Below are positions 15,826 through 24,066 of a stretch of DNA of 64,000 bases, in pieces. The notes under the pieces are model-generated. The model ran no database searches. It was not told the origin of the DNA and saw only the letters and a program-made list of their open reading frames with translations. Origin of the DNA: an uncultured Poribacteria bacterium (GTDB lineage Bacteria > Poribacteria > WGA-4E > WGA-3G); assembly GCA_951828515.1 (NCBI GenBank), contig OX639992.1:1288439-1352438 (forward strand), given 5' to 3'. Position 1 is the first letter of the stretch. Every line of letters begins with the position of its first letter. A program made the position numbers and the translations under genes.

Positions 15826-16890
15826 ATGGCTGAATACAAGATTGCGGTAATTCGAGGAGACGGAATTGGGGTTGAAGTGATGGAAGAGGGTCTCAAGGTC
15901 CTCAATGCCATCGCTGACAGGTATAACATCGAATGGGACTTCGTGGAGTTTCCTTGGGGCTCAGACTACTATTTCAAGCATGGGCACATGATGCCAGCAG
16001 ATGCGCTTGATACCATGGCGGCGTTCGACCAGATTTACCTTGGCGCAGTCGGACACCCCAACATCCAAGACCACCTCACGCTCAATGGGCTTTTGCTGCC
16101 TATCCGACGCAGATTCGATCAGTACGTCTGTGAACGACCCAGTGTCCTTTATCCAGGCATTAACACACCGCTGAAGGACAAAGGTGCCTGGGATATTGAT
16201 TTAGTAGTGATAAGAGAGAACACAGAAGGCGAGTATGCCAACGTCGGTGGGTTCCAGTACCAAGGGTTTCCCGAAGAGGTCGGTGTGCAGGTCGGCGTAT
16301 TTACACGCCACGGCTGCGAGCGCATTATCACTTATGCTTTCGAGCAAGCCCGGGCACGGGATAAGAAGCGCAAAGTCACTTCGGTTACCAAGTCGAACGC
16401 GCAAGGCTACGGCATGATTGTATGGGATACAGCCTTCGAGCGAGTCGCTGAAAAGTATCCCGACATAGAGACAGAATCGTTGCTTGTAGACGCAGCGTGT
16501 ATGGATTTCGTGCGGAGACCCGAGGACTTTGATGTGGTCGTCGCCAGCAACCTGTTTGGGGATATTCTTACGGACATCGGCGCAATTATCACTGGAAGCA
16601 TGGGATTGGCTCCGAGTGGCAATATTGACCCGCAACGTCGATTCCCATCGATGTTCGAACCGGTTCACGGGAGTGCCCCGGACATCATGGGGAAAGGTAT
16701 CGCGAATCCGCTGGCAGCAATTATCTCTGGTGCGATGATGTTGCGCTTCATGGGTGAAGCAGAAGCGGCGGAAACGATAGATGCAGCTGTACTCAAGGTG
16801 GTCGAGGGCGGCAAAACCCTCCCATCGGACCTCGGTGGTCAAGCCACAACCTCACAGGTCGGCAATGCTGTGGTGAATGCGCTCGGCTAA
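15826..16890 (+). CDS. Isocitrate/isopropylmalate dehydrogenase family; tartrate/D-malate dehydrogenase-like
   Basis: 354 residues, beta-decarboxylating dehydrogenase fold. It begins IAVIRGDGIGVEVMEEG; the loop LLLPIRRRFDQYVCERPS and VVIRENTEGEYANVGG are the substrate and cofactor regions; DAACMDFVRRPEDFDVVVASNLFGDILTDIGA contains the metal-binding Asp residues; the NAD-binding end is EPVHGSAPDIMGKGIANP. YANVGG rather than YSGLE-type, plus the length, points to tartrate dehydrogenase/decarboxylase or D-malate dehydrogenase rather than LeuB. AGAAAGGAAAAT precedes the ATG. Located 58 bp after the GNAT on the same strand; no other leucine or TCA gene is nearby, supporting a catabolic role. Confidence 0.85.
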   Translation: MAEYKIAVIRGDGIGVEVMEEGLKVLNAIADRYNIEWDFVEFPWGSDYYFKHGHMMPADALDTMAAFDQIYLGAVGHPNIQDHLTLNGLLLPIRRRFDQYVCERPSVLYPGINTPLKDKGAWDIDLVVIRENTEGEYANVGGFQYQGFPEEVGVQVGVFTRHGCERIITYAFEQARARDKKRKVTSVTKSNAQGYGMIVWDTAFERVAEKYPDIETESLLVDAACMDFVRRPEDFDVVVASNLFGDILTDIGAIITGSMGLAPSGNIDPQRRFPSMFEPVHGSAPDIMGKGIANPLAAIISGAMMLRFMGEAEAAETIDAAVLKVVEGGKTLPSDLGGQATTSQVGNAVVNALG

Positions 16891-17451
16891 TGTGCTTTGT
16901 CGCAGATTTCGCAACTGGCTTGAGGCACACAGAGGAAGTGAAGGCGGTCATCTGGTGAATTCTACTACCTACCAATTCAAATCTGTTGGTTCAATAACAT
17001 TGACATAAAACAGTAATTATTGCGATTTTTTTGAAAAATTCAAAATTTCTCAAGTCCAAAACTACTTATTGCGTAAAAATTTAGATTTTTTTTCATGTTA
17101 TGCAAGCATTCCGCTCAAAAATCCGTCTTTAACGACCAAGGGTATCATAACCTGCTCAAGTGGATATAATCTTTGCCACGTGCTACAATTTGAAATGCGG
17201 GACACAAACAACGCTTTCCTGAGGATATTGACGACAAGGTTGTTATTGTGGACGGCTCCAACGGTATTTTTGTTGAATAGAGTGGATGTTTACTATGCCC
17301 GGTTGGGAAACCTTGCAACACCGACAGTGTCATTGAAGAGACAACCACACTAAAGCTGCTCCACTTTGGGATTTTGGTAACTTCCACTCTTAACACACCC
17401 GCTTTTTACCCGATTTCACTGGACATTCCATGGAGAAGGAGGCACTTTAAT
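16891..17451. other. AT-rich intergenic region with shared 23-bp element
   Basis: 561 bp. No gene recognised. It holds a TTGACA at 17000-17005 without a good -10, and the element CAAGTCCAAAACTACTTATT plus GCG at 17051-17073, which is repeated at 25834-25856 just upstream of a near-consensus promoter. Here the corresponding -35/-10 positions are degraded (TTTAGA and T-rich). AGAAGGAGG at 17434-17442 is the ribosome site of the permease gene that follows. Confidence 0.45.
17051..17082 (+). repeat. Upstream element, copy 1 (CAAGTCCAAAACTACTTATT)
   Basis: 23 bp identical to 25834-25856 and followed in both places by an A/T-rich GCGnAAAAATTT-like tail. It lies about 380 bp before the permease start. 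The second copy directly abuts a strong sigma70 promoter; this one does not. Confidence 0.45.
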
Positions 17452-18362
17452 ATGTTAATAACCCTGATTCAGAAAGAGGTAATGCATCATGTTCTGAGTG
17501 CCCGGTTTGTCGCGCTGCTGCTGATGTGTGTCCTGCTCATCCCGCTCAACTTCCATATCAATTACCGTCGTTATCTCCAACGCCAAGTTGACTATCAAGA
17601 AGCTGTCGAAAAGGAAAACAATAAGGACCCGGCGGAGCAACCTTGGAAACAGCACAAGACGACAGACCCGAATCTTGAGGTCTCTAAACTGATACTAAAA
17701 CCCACACCCTTAAGTGTGTTTGCGACCGGTTTAGAATCCGCTCTTCCGAGTTCCCTTGGGATGACACGCAATGGGATAAAGCGGGGGGAAGCGGCACTGT
17801 CTACCGCGCCGATCGCCTTTCTTTTAGGGCATCTCGACTTTGTTTTCGTGGTCAGTACCGTCTTTAGTCTGCTCGCGCTACTATTTACCTTTGATGCTGT
17901 CGCAGGCGAAAGAGAGGCAGGAACACTTCGGATAACCCTCGCTAACGCGCTGCCACGCGATATCTTTTTGTGGAGCAAACTCATCGGTGGATACATCGTC
18001 TTCATCCTTCCATTCTTAATCTCGTTAATCATCGGCTTACTTGTGCTGGTCTGGCAAGGCTTCCCACTGGCTGAACCCGACATCTTTCCGCGCGCCCTCT
18101 GTCTCATTGGCATCTCACTGCTCTACATTGCTGTCTTTTTTGCGATGGGGGCGGTGATCTCAATTTATTTCGACAGTTCCAAGACAGCACTCATCGTCGC
18201 CTTTACCATTTGGGTGTTCGCTGTTCTGATTTTACCCCGGGTTGGGTTTCTCGCGGCGCAGATCGTCGCACCGACTTCAACAGCGGAGAGCGTCTACAGG
18301 GAAAAGGCAGCGAAGCGAGCAGAATTGCACGGTGCCCTCGAAGCGAACGGCGTTGAGAGTAA
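17452..18362 (+). pseudogene. ABC-2 type permease, 5' part of a split gene
   Basis: From the ATG at 17452 (AGAAGGAGG upstream) the frame encodes an ABC-2/DUF3526-like permease: N-terminal helix (ARFVALLLMCVLLIPLNF), a periplasmic loop, then helices FVFVVSTVFSLLALLFTF, DAVAGEREAGTLRITLAN (the conserved cytoplasmic loop), YIVFILPFLISLIIGLLV, LCLIGISLLYIAVFFAMGAV and TALIVAFTIWVFAVLILP. Homology-like sequence ends near residue 303 (ALEANGVESK); after that the frame runs to 18519 through unrelated DNA overlapping a lipoprotein start. The missing C-terminal part is at 24065-24592, so about 5.7 kb of foreign DNA split the gene. No partner ATPase gene is adjacent. Confidence 0.75.
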
Positions 18363-18395
18363 GTGGTATCTGCATAACCAAAGGAGGATATTCAA

Positions 18396-18869
18396 ATGTT
18401 TAGAACTTTGTGCATTTTACTCGTTGCTATTCTCTGTGGCTGCACACCTCACCAGCAGAGCAAGACATTCAAAGAAAAATATAACGTGTATGCTAAAATT
18501 AAGATTGATAAAGGGTTGAAGCTCCCTATCTATCACGATTCTCCTGAAACCGAATTTTATCACTCGCAACTCCTCCTGGATCAGTACATTCCGATCAGGG
18601 AATTAGAGGCTTTTGCGGATGCGATTATCCGCCGCATGGATGCCAAAACCCTTGCGGAATATCACCAAATCCAAGATGAAATTGATGAACTTCATTCTAT
18701 GCTGCGCACTGTAATCCACCCACCCAGAGAAGATGTGGGTTGGAGTGAGATACTTTTTGAAAAAAAAGCCAGGGATATACTCTTGCATTACTATTCCATT
18801 CGTGATGAGAAACATATATCCGGCATGCTAAAGACCGTTCAGTTCGCAAGATACCTGAAGTCGCTCTAA
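18396..18869 (+). CDS. Small lipoprotein, paralogue 1 of 3
   Basis: 157 residues. The N-terminus MFRTLCILLVAILCGC is a lipoprotein signal with lipobox LCGC at Cys16, so it should be lipid-anchored. The mature part has the family blocks FKEKYNVYAKIKIDKG, then FADAIIRRMDAKTLAEYHQIQDEID and a C-terminal YYSIRDEKHISGMLKTVQFARYLKS. The same blocks recur in the proteins at 21920 and 22446. About 57 nt covering IIRRMDAKTLAEYHQIQDEI are almost identical between copies 1 and 2. Function unknown; they sit in prophage-like DNA, so a host-envelope or exclusion role is possible but unsupported. AAAGGAGG precedes the ATG. The overlapping permease frame is out of register and not real here. Confidence 0.75.
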   Translation: MFRTLCILLVAILCGCTPHQQSKTFKEKYNVYAKIKIDKGLKLPIYHDSPETEFYHSQLLLDQYIPIRELEAFADAIIRRMDAKTLAEYHQIQDEIDELHSMLRTVIHPPREDVGWSEILFEKKARDILLHYYSIRDEKHISGMLKTVQFARYLKSL

Positions 18870-18911
18870 TCACCGCATTCTCACACTCCCATGAATCACG
18901 CGTCCGCTTCC
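18870..18911 (-). repeat. 42-bp repeat, detached copy of the terminase 3' end
   Basis: Identical for 42 bp to 22930-22971. Read on the minus strand it encodes GSGRVIHGSVRMR and stop, exactly the last 13 codons of the terminase gene. Here it follows lipoprotein 1 directly, as the other copy follows lipoprotein 3. It is therefore a fossil of a duplicated lipoprotein-plus-terminase-tail block. Confidence 0.8.
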
Positions 18912-19031
18912 AAATCATTTCGGTATATCAGAAGTATGAAGAAATTAGGGGGTCCCTACAACAAACACTCTTAAACGGATACCTTACGCTCCGACTCACT
19001 CACCTTCCCAACGGAAAAAGGATACAGACAC

Positions 19032-19820
19032 ATGCGATTTTCAATATACTGCCTCTGCCTTGTGATACTCTCAGCAGTGCCAGGATGCAGTGAAACAGAT
19101 ACCCCCATCTCTGAGATGCTTATGGATGGCACAGTCACTTTGACGGGCGTTGTCCTCGATACCCATAGCACCCCCGTTGCAAATATGGTGATCTTCATTG
19201 AATATATCCAAGTGGATCCAGATAGATCCGAGGTAACTTCGGGCTACCTACAAAATAAAACCGATACAACAGGGCATTTCTCTTTTTCAAACGTTAAACC
19301 TGGACAGATCCAATTTCGGCTCGTTCCGAGATTCACGCCCAAGGAGTTGACCCGTTACCGACTCCTGTCTGTCCAAATCAGTGAAGTCCTTTACTATCCA
19401 AATGACCTCTCCTCACCATATTCCACTGATTACGTCGCCGCTTTCTCTGTAGCAGATACCCGCACATCCTTAGAGGGTATTGAGGTCCGTGTCAAAGAGA
19501 AAATGCGGATTCAGGCGAAAGTGACATTCAAAAACGGAATGCCACTCGCCAATTATCCATTGTATCTGCGTACAAATTTTAATGGACTCACACGCGGGAG
19601 TTACGGCTCCACAACACAAATCCGTACGGATATTGATGGAGGCTTCACGCGCTATGTCGCCAGAACCGGATACTACAGGCTTACCCTAAAGTACCAGGGA
19701 CTCACCGCGGGGTCCGAGCGGTTTCTGCTCAATGACGGCGAAAACCGCGAAGACCTCGTACTCACATTTGACTCCCAACCCATCCCCAGATCAATCACTC
19801 CAGGAGACTGGTGGGAATAA
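19032..19820 (+). CDS. Lipoprotein with carboxypeptidase-regulatory-like beta-sandwich domains
   Basis: 262 residues. MRFSIYCLCLVILSAVPGC is a lipoprotein signal with Cys19. Residues about 34-110 form a carboxypeptidase-D regulatory-like domain: VTLTGVVLDTHSTPVANMVIFI, TDTTGHFSFSNVKPGQIQFRLVP, the usual pattern of a variable Ig-like fold found in surface proteins. A second similar unit (IQAKVTFKNGMPLANYPLYL ... TDIDGGFTRYVARTGYYRLTL) spans about 157-230. No enzyme motif. It lies on the plus strand within the DNA that splits the permease, between lipoprotein 1 and the disrupted lysozyme. Confidence 0.75.
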   Translation: MRFSIYCLCLVILSAVPGCSETDTPISEMLMDGTVTLTGVVLDTHSTPVANMVIFIEYIQVDPDRSEVTSGYLQNKTDTTGHFSFSNVKPGQIQFRLVPRFTPKELTRYRLLSVQISEVLYYPNDLSSPYSTDYVAAFSVADTRTSLEGIEVRVKEKMRIQAKVTFKNGMPLANYPLYLRTNFNGLTRGSYGSTTQIRTDIDGGFTRYVARTGYYRLTLKYQGLTAGSERFLLNDGENREDLVLTFDSQPIPRSITPGDWWE

Positions 19821-19854
19821 ACGCTTACGGTTGGAAGCCGCGCATGACCCTTAG

Positions 19855-20013
19855 CTATTCGTAAAGGTCATCGGGATCATTACTTTCCATAGCGGATGCA
19901 AGTCGTTCTGCTCTATTACGAGCCTGACATCGCCACCACAGTGAATCACGCATCCCTGCTGCTGCGTCCCAATCCTCGTCTAAGATAGCCGCTTTTGTGT
20001 CTACAAATTCTGC
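19855..20013 (-). pseudogene. T4-type lysozyme, 3' part (disrupted by IS element)
   Basis: This 159-nt segment continues the frame of 21426-21785 once the IS element and one 9-bp target duplication are removed. It encodes AEFVDTKAAILDEDWDAAAG, then MRDSLWWRCQARNRAERLAS and a short acidic tail to the TAG at 19855. The WD-AA..M..S.W..Q...RA.R pattern is that of the C-terminal lobe of phage T4 lysozyme (GH24). Together the two parts make an intact 172-codon gene. Confidence 0.85.
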
Positions 20014-20022
20014 TAATTTATA
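20014..20022. repeat. 9-bp target site duplication, left copy
   Basis: TAATTTATA directly outside the left inverted repeat, identical to 21426-21434 outside the right one. Nine bases is typical of IS4-family transposition. Confidence 0.9.
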
Positions 20023-21425
20023 CTAAAGTTTGGACAATATTATGATTTTCAAGCGGCCTTGTCAAAAGGCAGCGTGGTATCTTGTTGAACATGGGTGGTA
20101 ATATTCTGTGAGTTTGTATTTTCAGTGGAACTCGTAGAAAATAGAGAACCTTTGGTGATCTGGGCTTGCAGATAAGCGACCCGAAGGCCTTGTGTGAGTT
20201 TCCGGGGGTGATACCAATGAATGCCGAGTTGCTCACAAACCTGCTGAGGACTTATCGGTTTCTGTGTTGGGTGTGGCATTTCGAAGATGAGTTTCGTGAA
20301 ACTCGCTGCGACGAAGCTCAGTTGCACGAAGCGATTGATGCTTTTTCGAGATTTCACGCGATACCCGCTGAATCCAAACTCCTGTTTGAGGTCTCGAAAA
20401 GCCGTTTCTATCTGCCATCGGTGCTGATAGTATTCAACGATCTGGGGTATTTCCAGCGTCAAGTCGGTTGTAAAGACGAGGAAATACCGATACGGTTTTG
20501 AAGGTTTCGGGCGTCTGCGTATCACGACGAGTCGGACCGCCACGGGACACATTTTCGTCCGCACGAGGTGTGAAGCGATCTGAGCGTCTCTGTTTCCGAT
20601 CGACATCACCTGATATCGGAGTCGCCGAATGTTCAAGCGGTCTCCATATTTCTTGGGGCATCCGCGTTTGGGGTGTTTCGGGGGTTTGGGTAAACGATAG
20701 AACACCGCATTTGACTTGGCGCGACACAAGAGGTGATGTCCGAATCCGAGGAGCATTTCAAAGACCTTTCGACGAGCAAAGGCGCGATCAAAGAGGATAA
20801 GTCCCCGGGGGATCTTTGAACAGATACGTTTCAAGATAGCATCCTTTTTATCGCGGATCGTCTGCGGGGCGACCAGTTTCACCCAGACGGGAAACAGGCA
20901 CCACTGTGTTGGTGTGGCACATAAGAGTCCGAGGGCACCAAACTCATGTCCGTAGTGGAACTTCGATTGATTGACGCGATGCTTTTGATAACTGAAGTTT
21001 CGGAAGAAGTGAAGTCCGCATTGCGAGTCCCCCGTTTTCAATGCCTGGGTTTCATCATAGACATAGACCCACGTGTCAAAGATGCCTTGTATATATCCGA
21101 TGAGGTGTGCGGCGACGGCATCCGGGTCCCATTTCCCTCGGGAAAGAAACTTTGGAAAAGACCAATATCGCGTCTGTGAGGCACTCGATTGATAAAGCTG
21201 CGTCAAGGTGCCCTCGCGGGTGTGGGTAATAAACCCATAGATGAACGCTTGGAAAAGCGCAAAGTTTTGGGAGTTGAACATAAATCGAAAATCCGATAGA
21301 ATACTTTCTAAGTGGAGAAGCAGGTTCATTTTTAGCATCCTTTCAAAAAGGTTGAAGTCTTTCTGAAAGGATACCTGCTTTTCTGCTTTCTCACATCTTA
21401 ATTCTTAAAATTGTCCAAACTTTAG
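20023..21425. mobile_element. IS4-family insertion sequence, complete (1403 bp)
   Basis: The element is bounded by perfect 16-bp terminal inverted repeats CTAAAGTTTGGACAAT (20023-20038 and complement at 21410-21425) and flanked by a 9-bp direct duplication TAATTTATA. It carries one transposase gene on the minus strand with all catalytic residues. Perfect repeats, an intact transposase and an undamaged target gene apart from the insertion argue for recent transposition and possible activity. It interrupts a lysozyme gene after codon 120. Confidence 0.93.
20049..21329 (-). CDS. IS4-family DDE transposase
   Basis: 426 residues (429 if the ATG at 21338 is used; GAAAGG is better spaced for 21329). 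It has the DDE triad of IS4 transposases: first Asp in WVYVYDETQ, second in GLILFDRAFARR, and the Glu in YYQHRWQIETAFRDLKQEFG, which fits the Y-(2)-R-(3)-E-(6)-K signature exactly. It is rich in basic residues and lacks membrane segments. It catalyses cut-and-paste transposition of the surrounding element through the 16-bp inverted repeats. The C-terminal 40 residues (SSTENTNSQNITT ...) are low-complexity. Plus-strand frames opposite to it are shadows. Confidence 0.92.
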   Translation of the reverse strand: MNLLLHLESILSDFRFMFNSQNFALFQAFIYGFITHTREGTLTQLYQSSASQTRYWSFPKFLSRGKWDPDAVAAHLIGYIQGIFDTWVYVYDETQALKTGDSQCGLHFFRNFSYQKHRVNQSKFHYGHEFGALGLLCATPTQWCLFPVWVKLVAPQTIRDKKDAILKRICSKIPRGLILFDRAFARRKVFEMLLGFGHHLLCRAKSNAVFYRLPKPPKHPKRGCPKKYGDRLNIRRLRYQVMSIGNRDAQIASHLVRTKMCPVAVRLVVIRRRPKPSKPYRYFLVFTTDLTLEIPQIVEYYQHRWQIETAFRDLKQEFGFSGYRVKSRKSINRFVQLSFVAASFTKLIFEMPHPTQKPISPQQVCEQLGIHWYHPRKLTQGLRVAYLQAQITKGSLFSTSSTENTNSQNITTHVQQDTTLPFDKAA

Positions 21426-21434
21426 TAATTTATA
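21426..21434. repeat. 9-bp target site duplication, right copy
   Basis: TAATTTATA directly after the right inverted repeat of the IS element; identical to 20014-20022. Confidence 0.9.
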
Positions 21435-21785
21435 GGGGCCAAAAATAAATGCCATGCTGGTTATAACTTCTTGGCGGACATCCGATAAGCTCTCGAACCT
21501 TGATGGACTCCCACCGAGCCAATTAATTGCAAATCCGATGGACGCATCTATGTCATCATCGAGTATAGCGTCAACAGCGTCATCCGGTATTCTGCCAACA
21601 TCTGAAGGTAAACGTGTCGGTTCATCAACAGTCTCACTCGTTGCCAATGAGTAGGCATCCGGTTGAACCTTCGTTGCCATCAAATGCCCAACGCCAATCG
21701 TCCATTTATTCTCACTGTCAAGATACTTCTCGTTCCTACGGTCTTCGTCTTGCTCAAGAATTTCCTCAAGTCTTGCTCTGTCCAT
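21426..21785 (-). pseudogene. T4-type lysozyme, 5' part (disrupted by IS element)
   Basis: From ATG 21785 this encodes 120 residues of a GH24 lysozyme: LEEILEQDEDRRNEKYLDSE then NKWTIGVGHL. Compared with T4 lysozyme, the catalytic Glu (T4 E11), Asp (D20) and Thr (T26) are all conserved at LEQDE, YLDS and WTIG. Next come DAILDDDIDASIGFAINWL and DVRQEVITSMAFIFG. The gene is cut by the IS element within codons for YKL; the remainder is at 19855-20013. It would have cleaved peptidoglycan as a phage endolysin. With the terminase at 22930 it marks prophage ancestry. Confidence 0.88.
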
Positions 21786-21919
21786 ATTTTTCCTTATAGT
21801 TGGATGGGTTAGGATACAGGGCATCTGTCAATGAAACCCCCCTTGCCATTCAAGAATGGTTCTTGACTTCTTAGGTAGCCCTGTTGTAAAATTGTCTCCA
21901 AAATCTTTGGAGGCTTAGA

Positions 21920-22423
21920 ATGCTTAGAATTTTGCGCTGTTTGCTAATAATTGCTGTTCTCTGTGGATGCGCAAATGACCCGCAGCACAACACTTTCAAA
22001 ACACGATACAACGTCTATGCCGAACTCGAAATGGATGCAGGATCCGCGGAACTCTCTGTAATATCTGAATCTCCTGGAGATCCAATTGATAATGCGAAAC
22101 GCTTTGTCACCTGGAACATTTCGATAACCGAGTTAGAGCAGTTTGCCGATGCCATTATCCGCCGCATGGATGCCAAAACCCTTGCGGAATATCACCAAAT
22201 CCAAGATGAAATCGACACTCTTTATTCTCGGTTTCTTGAGATACCCCCGATCCTACGCGACAGCGAAAGGTTTCCTTTGCCTAACCACTGGGGATCCCTC
22301 GTAGACTATTGCAAAGAGGTAACCCTCTTCGGTTTCTACGTCACACGGGATGAAGCCGCTATACAAAACATGATTAAGACGATTCAATACACGAGATACC
22401 TGATGTCTCGCCACTCTCTGTAA
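21920..22423 (+). CDS. Small lipoprotein, paralogue 2 of 3
   Basis: 167 residues with lipoprotein signal MLRILRCLLIIAVLCGC (lipobox LCGC, Cys17). The family blocks are present: FKTRYNVYAELEMDAGSAEL, FADAIIRRMDAKTLAEYHQI plus QDEIDTLYSR, and a C-terminal LFGFYVTRDEAAIQNMIKTI plus QYTRYLMS. The middle region differs in length from copy 1. It ends 22 bp before paralogue 3, and AAAAGGAG between them serves the next gene, so 2 and 3 form a tandem pair. Function unknown. Confidence 0.78.
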   Translation: MLRILRCLLIIAVLCGCANDPQHNTFKTRYNVYAELEMDAGSAELSVISESPGDPIDNAKRFVTWNISITELEQFADAIIRRMDAKTLAEYHQIQDEIDTLYSRFLEIPPILRDSERFPLPNHWGSLVDYCKEVTLFGFYVTRDEAAIQNMIKTIQYTRYLMSRHSL

Positions 22424-22445
22424 TCGCTCTAAAAGGAGAATCTCC

Positions 22446-22916
22446 ATGCTTAGATTTCTGTGCATTTTCTGCGGTGTTGCCATCATCTGCGGATGCACAC
22501 CTGACCCCCAGAGCAACACCTTCAAAGAAAGATACAACGTCTATGCCGAAATCGAAATGAATGAGGGGTCCACGGAACTCCCTTTCCCTAATTCTTCACC
22601 CCATGCTGCTTCATACCTGATAAAGTCATCTATACCTATAAAACAGGTAGAGGATTTTGCCGATGCCATTGTCCGCCGCATGGATGCTAAAACCCTTGCG
22701 GAATATCTCGAACTTCAAGACGAAATCGATGAACGTTATGGTCGGATTCTCAGGAGATCCATAAACCCGCGCCAGTGGAAATCATTAGTCGGATATTCCA
22801 AAGATACTGTCCTCTTCGGTTTCTATGTCGCACGGGACGAAGATTCTATACGAAGGATGGTTATGACTGTCCAGCACGCGAAATACATGATTTCTAAACA
22901 CTCACAAAGCCCCTAA
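22446..22916 (+). CDS. Small lipoprotein, paralogue 3 of 3
   Basis: 156 residues with signal MLRFLCIFCGVAIICGC (lipobox ICGC, Cys17). It shares FKERYNVYAEIEMNEGSTEL, FADAIVRRMDAKTLAEYLEL and LFGFYVARDEDSIRRMVMTV with the other copies, more closely with paralogue 2. The invariant RRMDAKTLAEY core and the charged C-terminal helix suggest a helical periplasmic domain. The 42-bp terminase-end repeat starts 13 bp after its stop, as it does after paralogue 1. It converges on the truncated terminase. Function unknown. Confidence 0.78.
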   Translation: MLRFLCIFCGVAIICGCTPDPQSNTFKERYNVYAEIEMNEGSTELPFPNSSPHAASYLIKSSIPIKQVEDFADAIVRRMDAKTLAEYLELQDEIDERYGRILRRSINPRQWKSLVGYSKDTVLFGFYVARDEDSIRRMVMTVQHAKYMISKHSQSP

Positions 22917-22929
22917 GGAGCATCACACC

Positions 22930-22971
22930 TCACCGCATTCTCACACTCCCATGAATCACGCGTCCGCTTCC
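22930..22971 (-). repeat. 42-bp repeat, copy inside the terminase 3' end
   Basis: Identical to 18870-18911. It encodes the final 13 residues and stop of the terminase and begins 13 bp past the stop of lipoprotein 3. Confidence 0.8.
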
Positions 22972-24066
22972 GATACTGCGCCCACCCTTTAAACTCTGTA
23001 CGAGATAACTTGTGCCGTCTACACCGTGATTGTCGCCCACTACATCTTCATCGTCTCTTCGCGTGCCTTTGCGTTTCTCAACATAACTCAAACCCAAGAA
23101 CTCATCTGTGATCTCGGTCGGTCGGTAATCCTCTTTTAGGCTCTCATCGGGCGGATGTACGAGTCGGTCCCGCAAAAACGCAAGCGACGGCTGTCCGGTC
23201 TTGTCTTTCTTCAGCCGTTCCTTGAGGCTATCAATCTGCGCGGATCTGTCTTTTTTCGGTTCGTTCACCCGAAAACCGGCGCGTCGAAGTTGCTCAACGC
23301 CATCTTGGTCGGCGGAGTCTACCGCGGCATACCGAATTTTGTCATATCGGTCGCAGTTGGCTAAAACAAGCCGTAGAAGGTCAGGCTTTGTCAGGCCTGT
23401 CTTGTATATCTCTTTGTAGGCATAAAGCCTATCATCGGGCATCTGCGCCCACCAGATAACGCTCGCAGGGTTGCGATACCCCCAGTCAACACTCAGATAC
23501 CGTTTCCAGTTCGGCATGATGCTCATGTCAACAACATGCGTCTCAGGTTCAAACTCGTCAAAGACAAGCCCTTCCCCCGAAGACCATTCTCCGAGAAACC
23601 CGCGCTTGAAGCGTAAGCCGTCAAGGTTTTTGAGTTTCTCTACCCGTCGGAGACCGCTATCGGTGAAGAGGTCCTCAATCTTCTTAAGGAGCTCTTTGCT
23701 CGGATTGTTAGAAAACTCGATTTTGAACTCGCGAAGCCGATCCGATCCCTGTTCAATAATTTCAGGGTTATCGAGAAACGACATCTTGAAGTAGTCAACC
23801 TTCTGTTCCTTGACCTGTTCACGAATCCAGTGGTGCGGTACAGACGGATTGCAGTCACCGATCAGCATAGCGACAGGCATGGTGCCCGCACGCTCGCTCA
23901 CCCGTGCTGTGAGTTCGTCCCACGCATCGAAGGGAACGAGTTCTATCTGGTTAACAAACGCCGCATCAAAGAAGTCTGAGAGCAGGTTCTGCGGTTTATC
24001 AAGTCCGTTCATGTAGATCCGGGTGCCATTGTCGTACTCAAAGAATTCGGAAAGAGGCGAAATCAT
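22930..24066 (-). pseudogene. Phage terminase large subunit, N-terminally truncated
   Basis: The 378 codons from ATG 24066 match the later ATPase part and whole nuclease domain of a terminase. GTRIYMNGLDKPQNLLSDFF with FDAAFVNQIELV resembles the Walker-B-adjacent segment, followed by WDELTARVSERAG and VAMLIGDCNPSVPHHW. The nuclease domain has YLSVDWGYRNPASVIWW and AAVDSADQDG, with conserved Asp residues, and DNHGVDGTSYLV near the C-terminus. The Walker A part, about 80-120 residues, is missing. At its 5' end the frame runs antisense into the permease fragment, so the insertion junction lies at about 24040-24066. It can no longer package DNA. Its last 42 bp are repeated at 18870. Confidence 0.78.

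Noticed and set aside
17374..17451. Upstream extension of the permease gene to the first in-frame Met
   Set aside because: AGAAGGAGG sits directly before ATG 17452, and the sequence after it starts a typical permease N-terminus; the upstream part is not family-like.
20166..20800. Plus-strand frames within the IS element
   Set aside because: They are antisense to a transposase with full DDE and YREK signature; no independent evidence.
18870..22971. 42-bp direct repeats as attL/attR of an integrated element
   Set aside because: The repeats encode the exact end of the terminase gene, do not flank a recombinase gene and lie inside the larger inserted DNA. Duplication of a lipoprotein-terminase-tail block explains them better.
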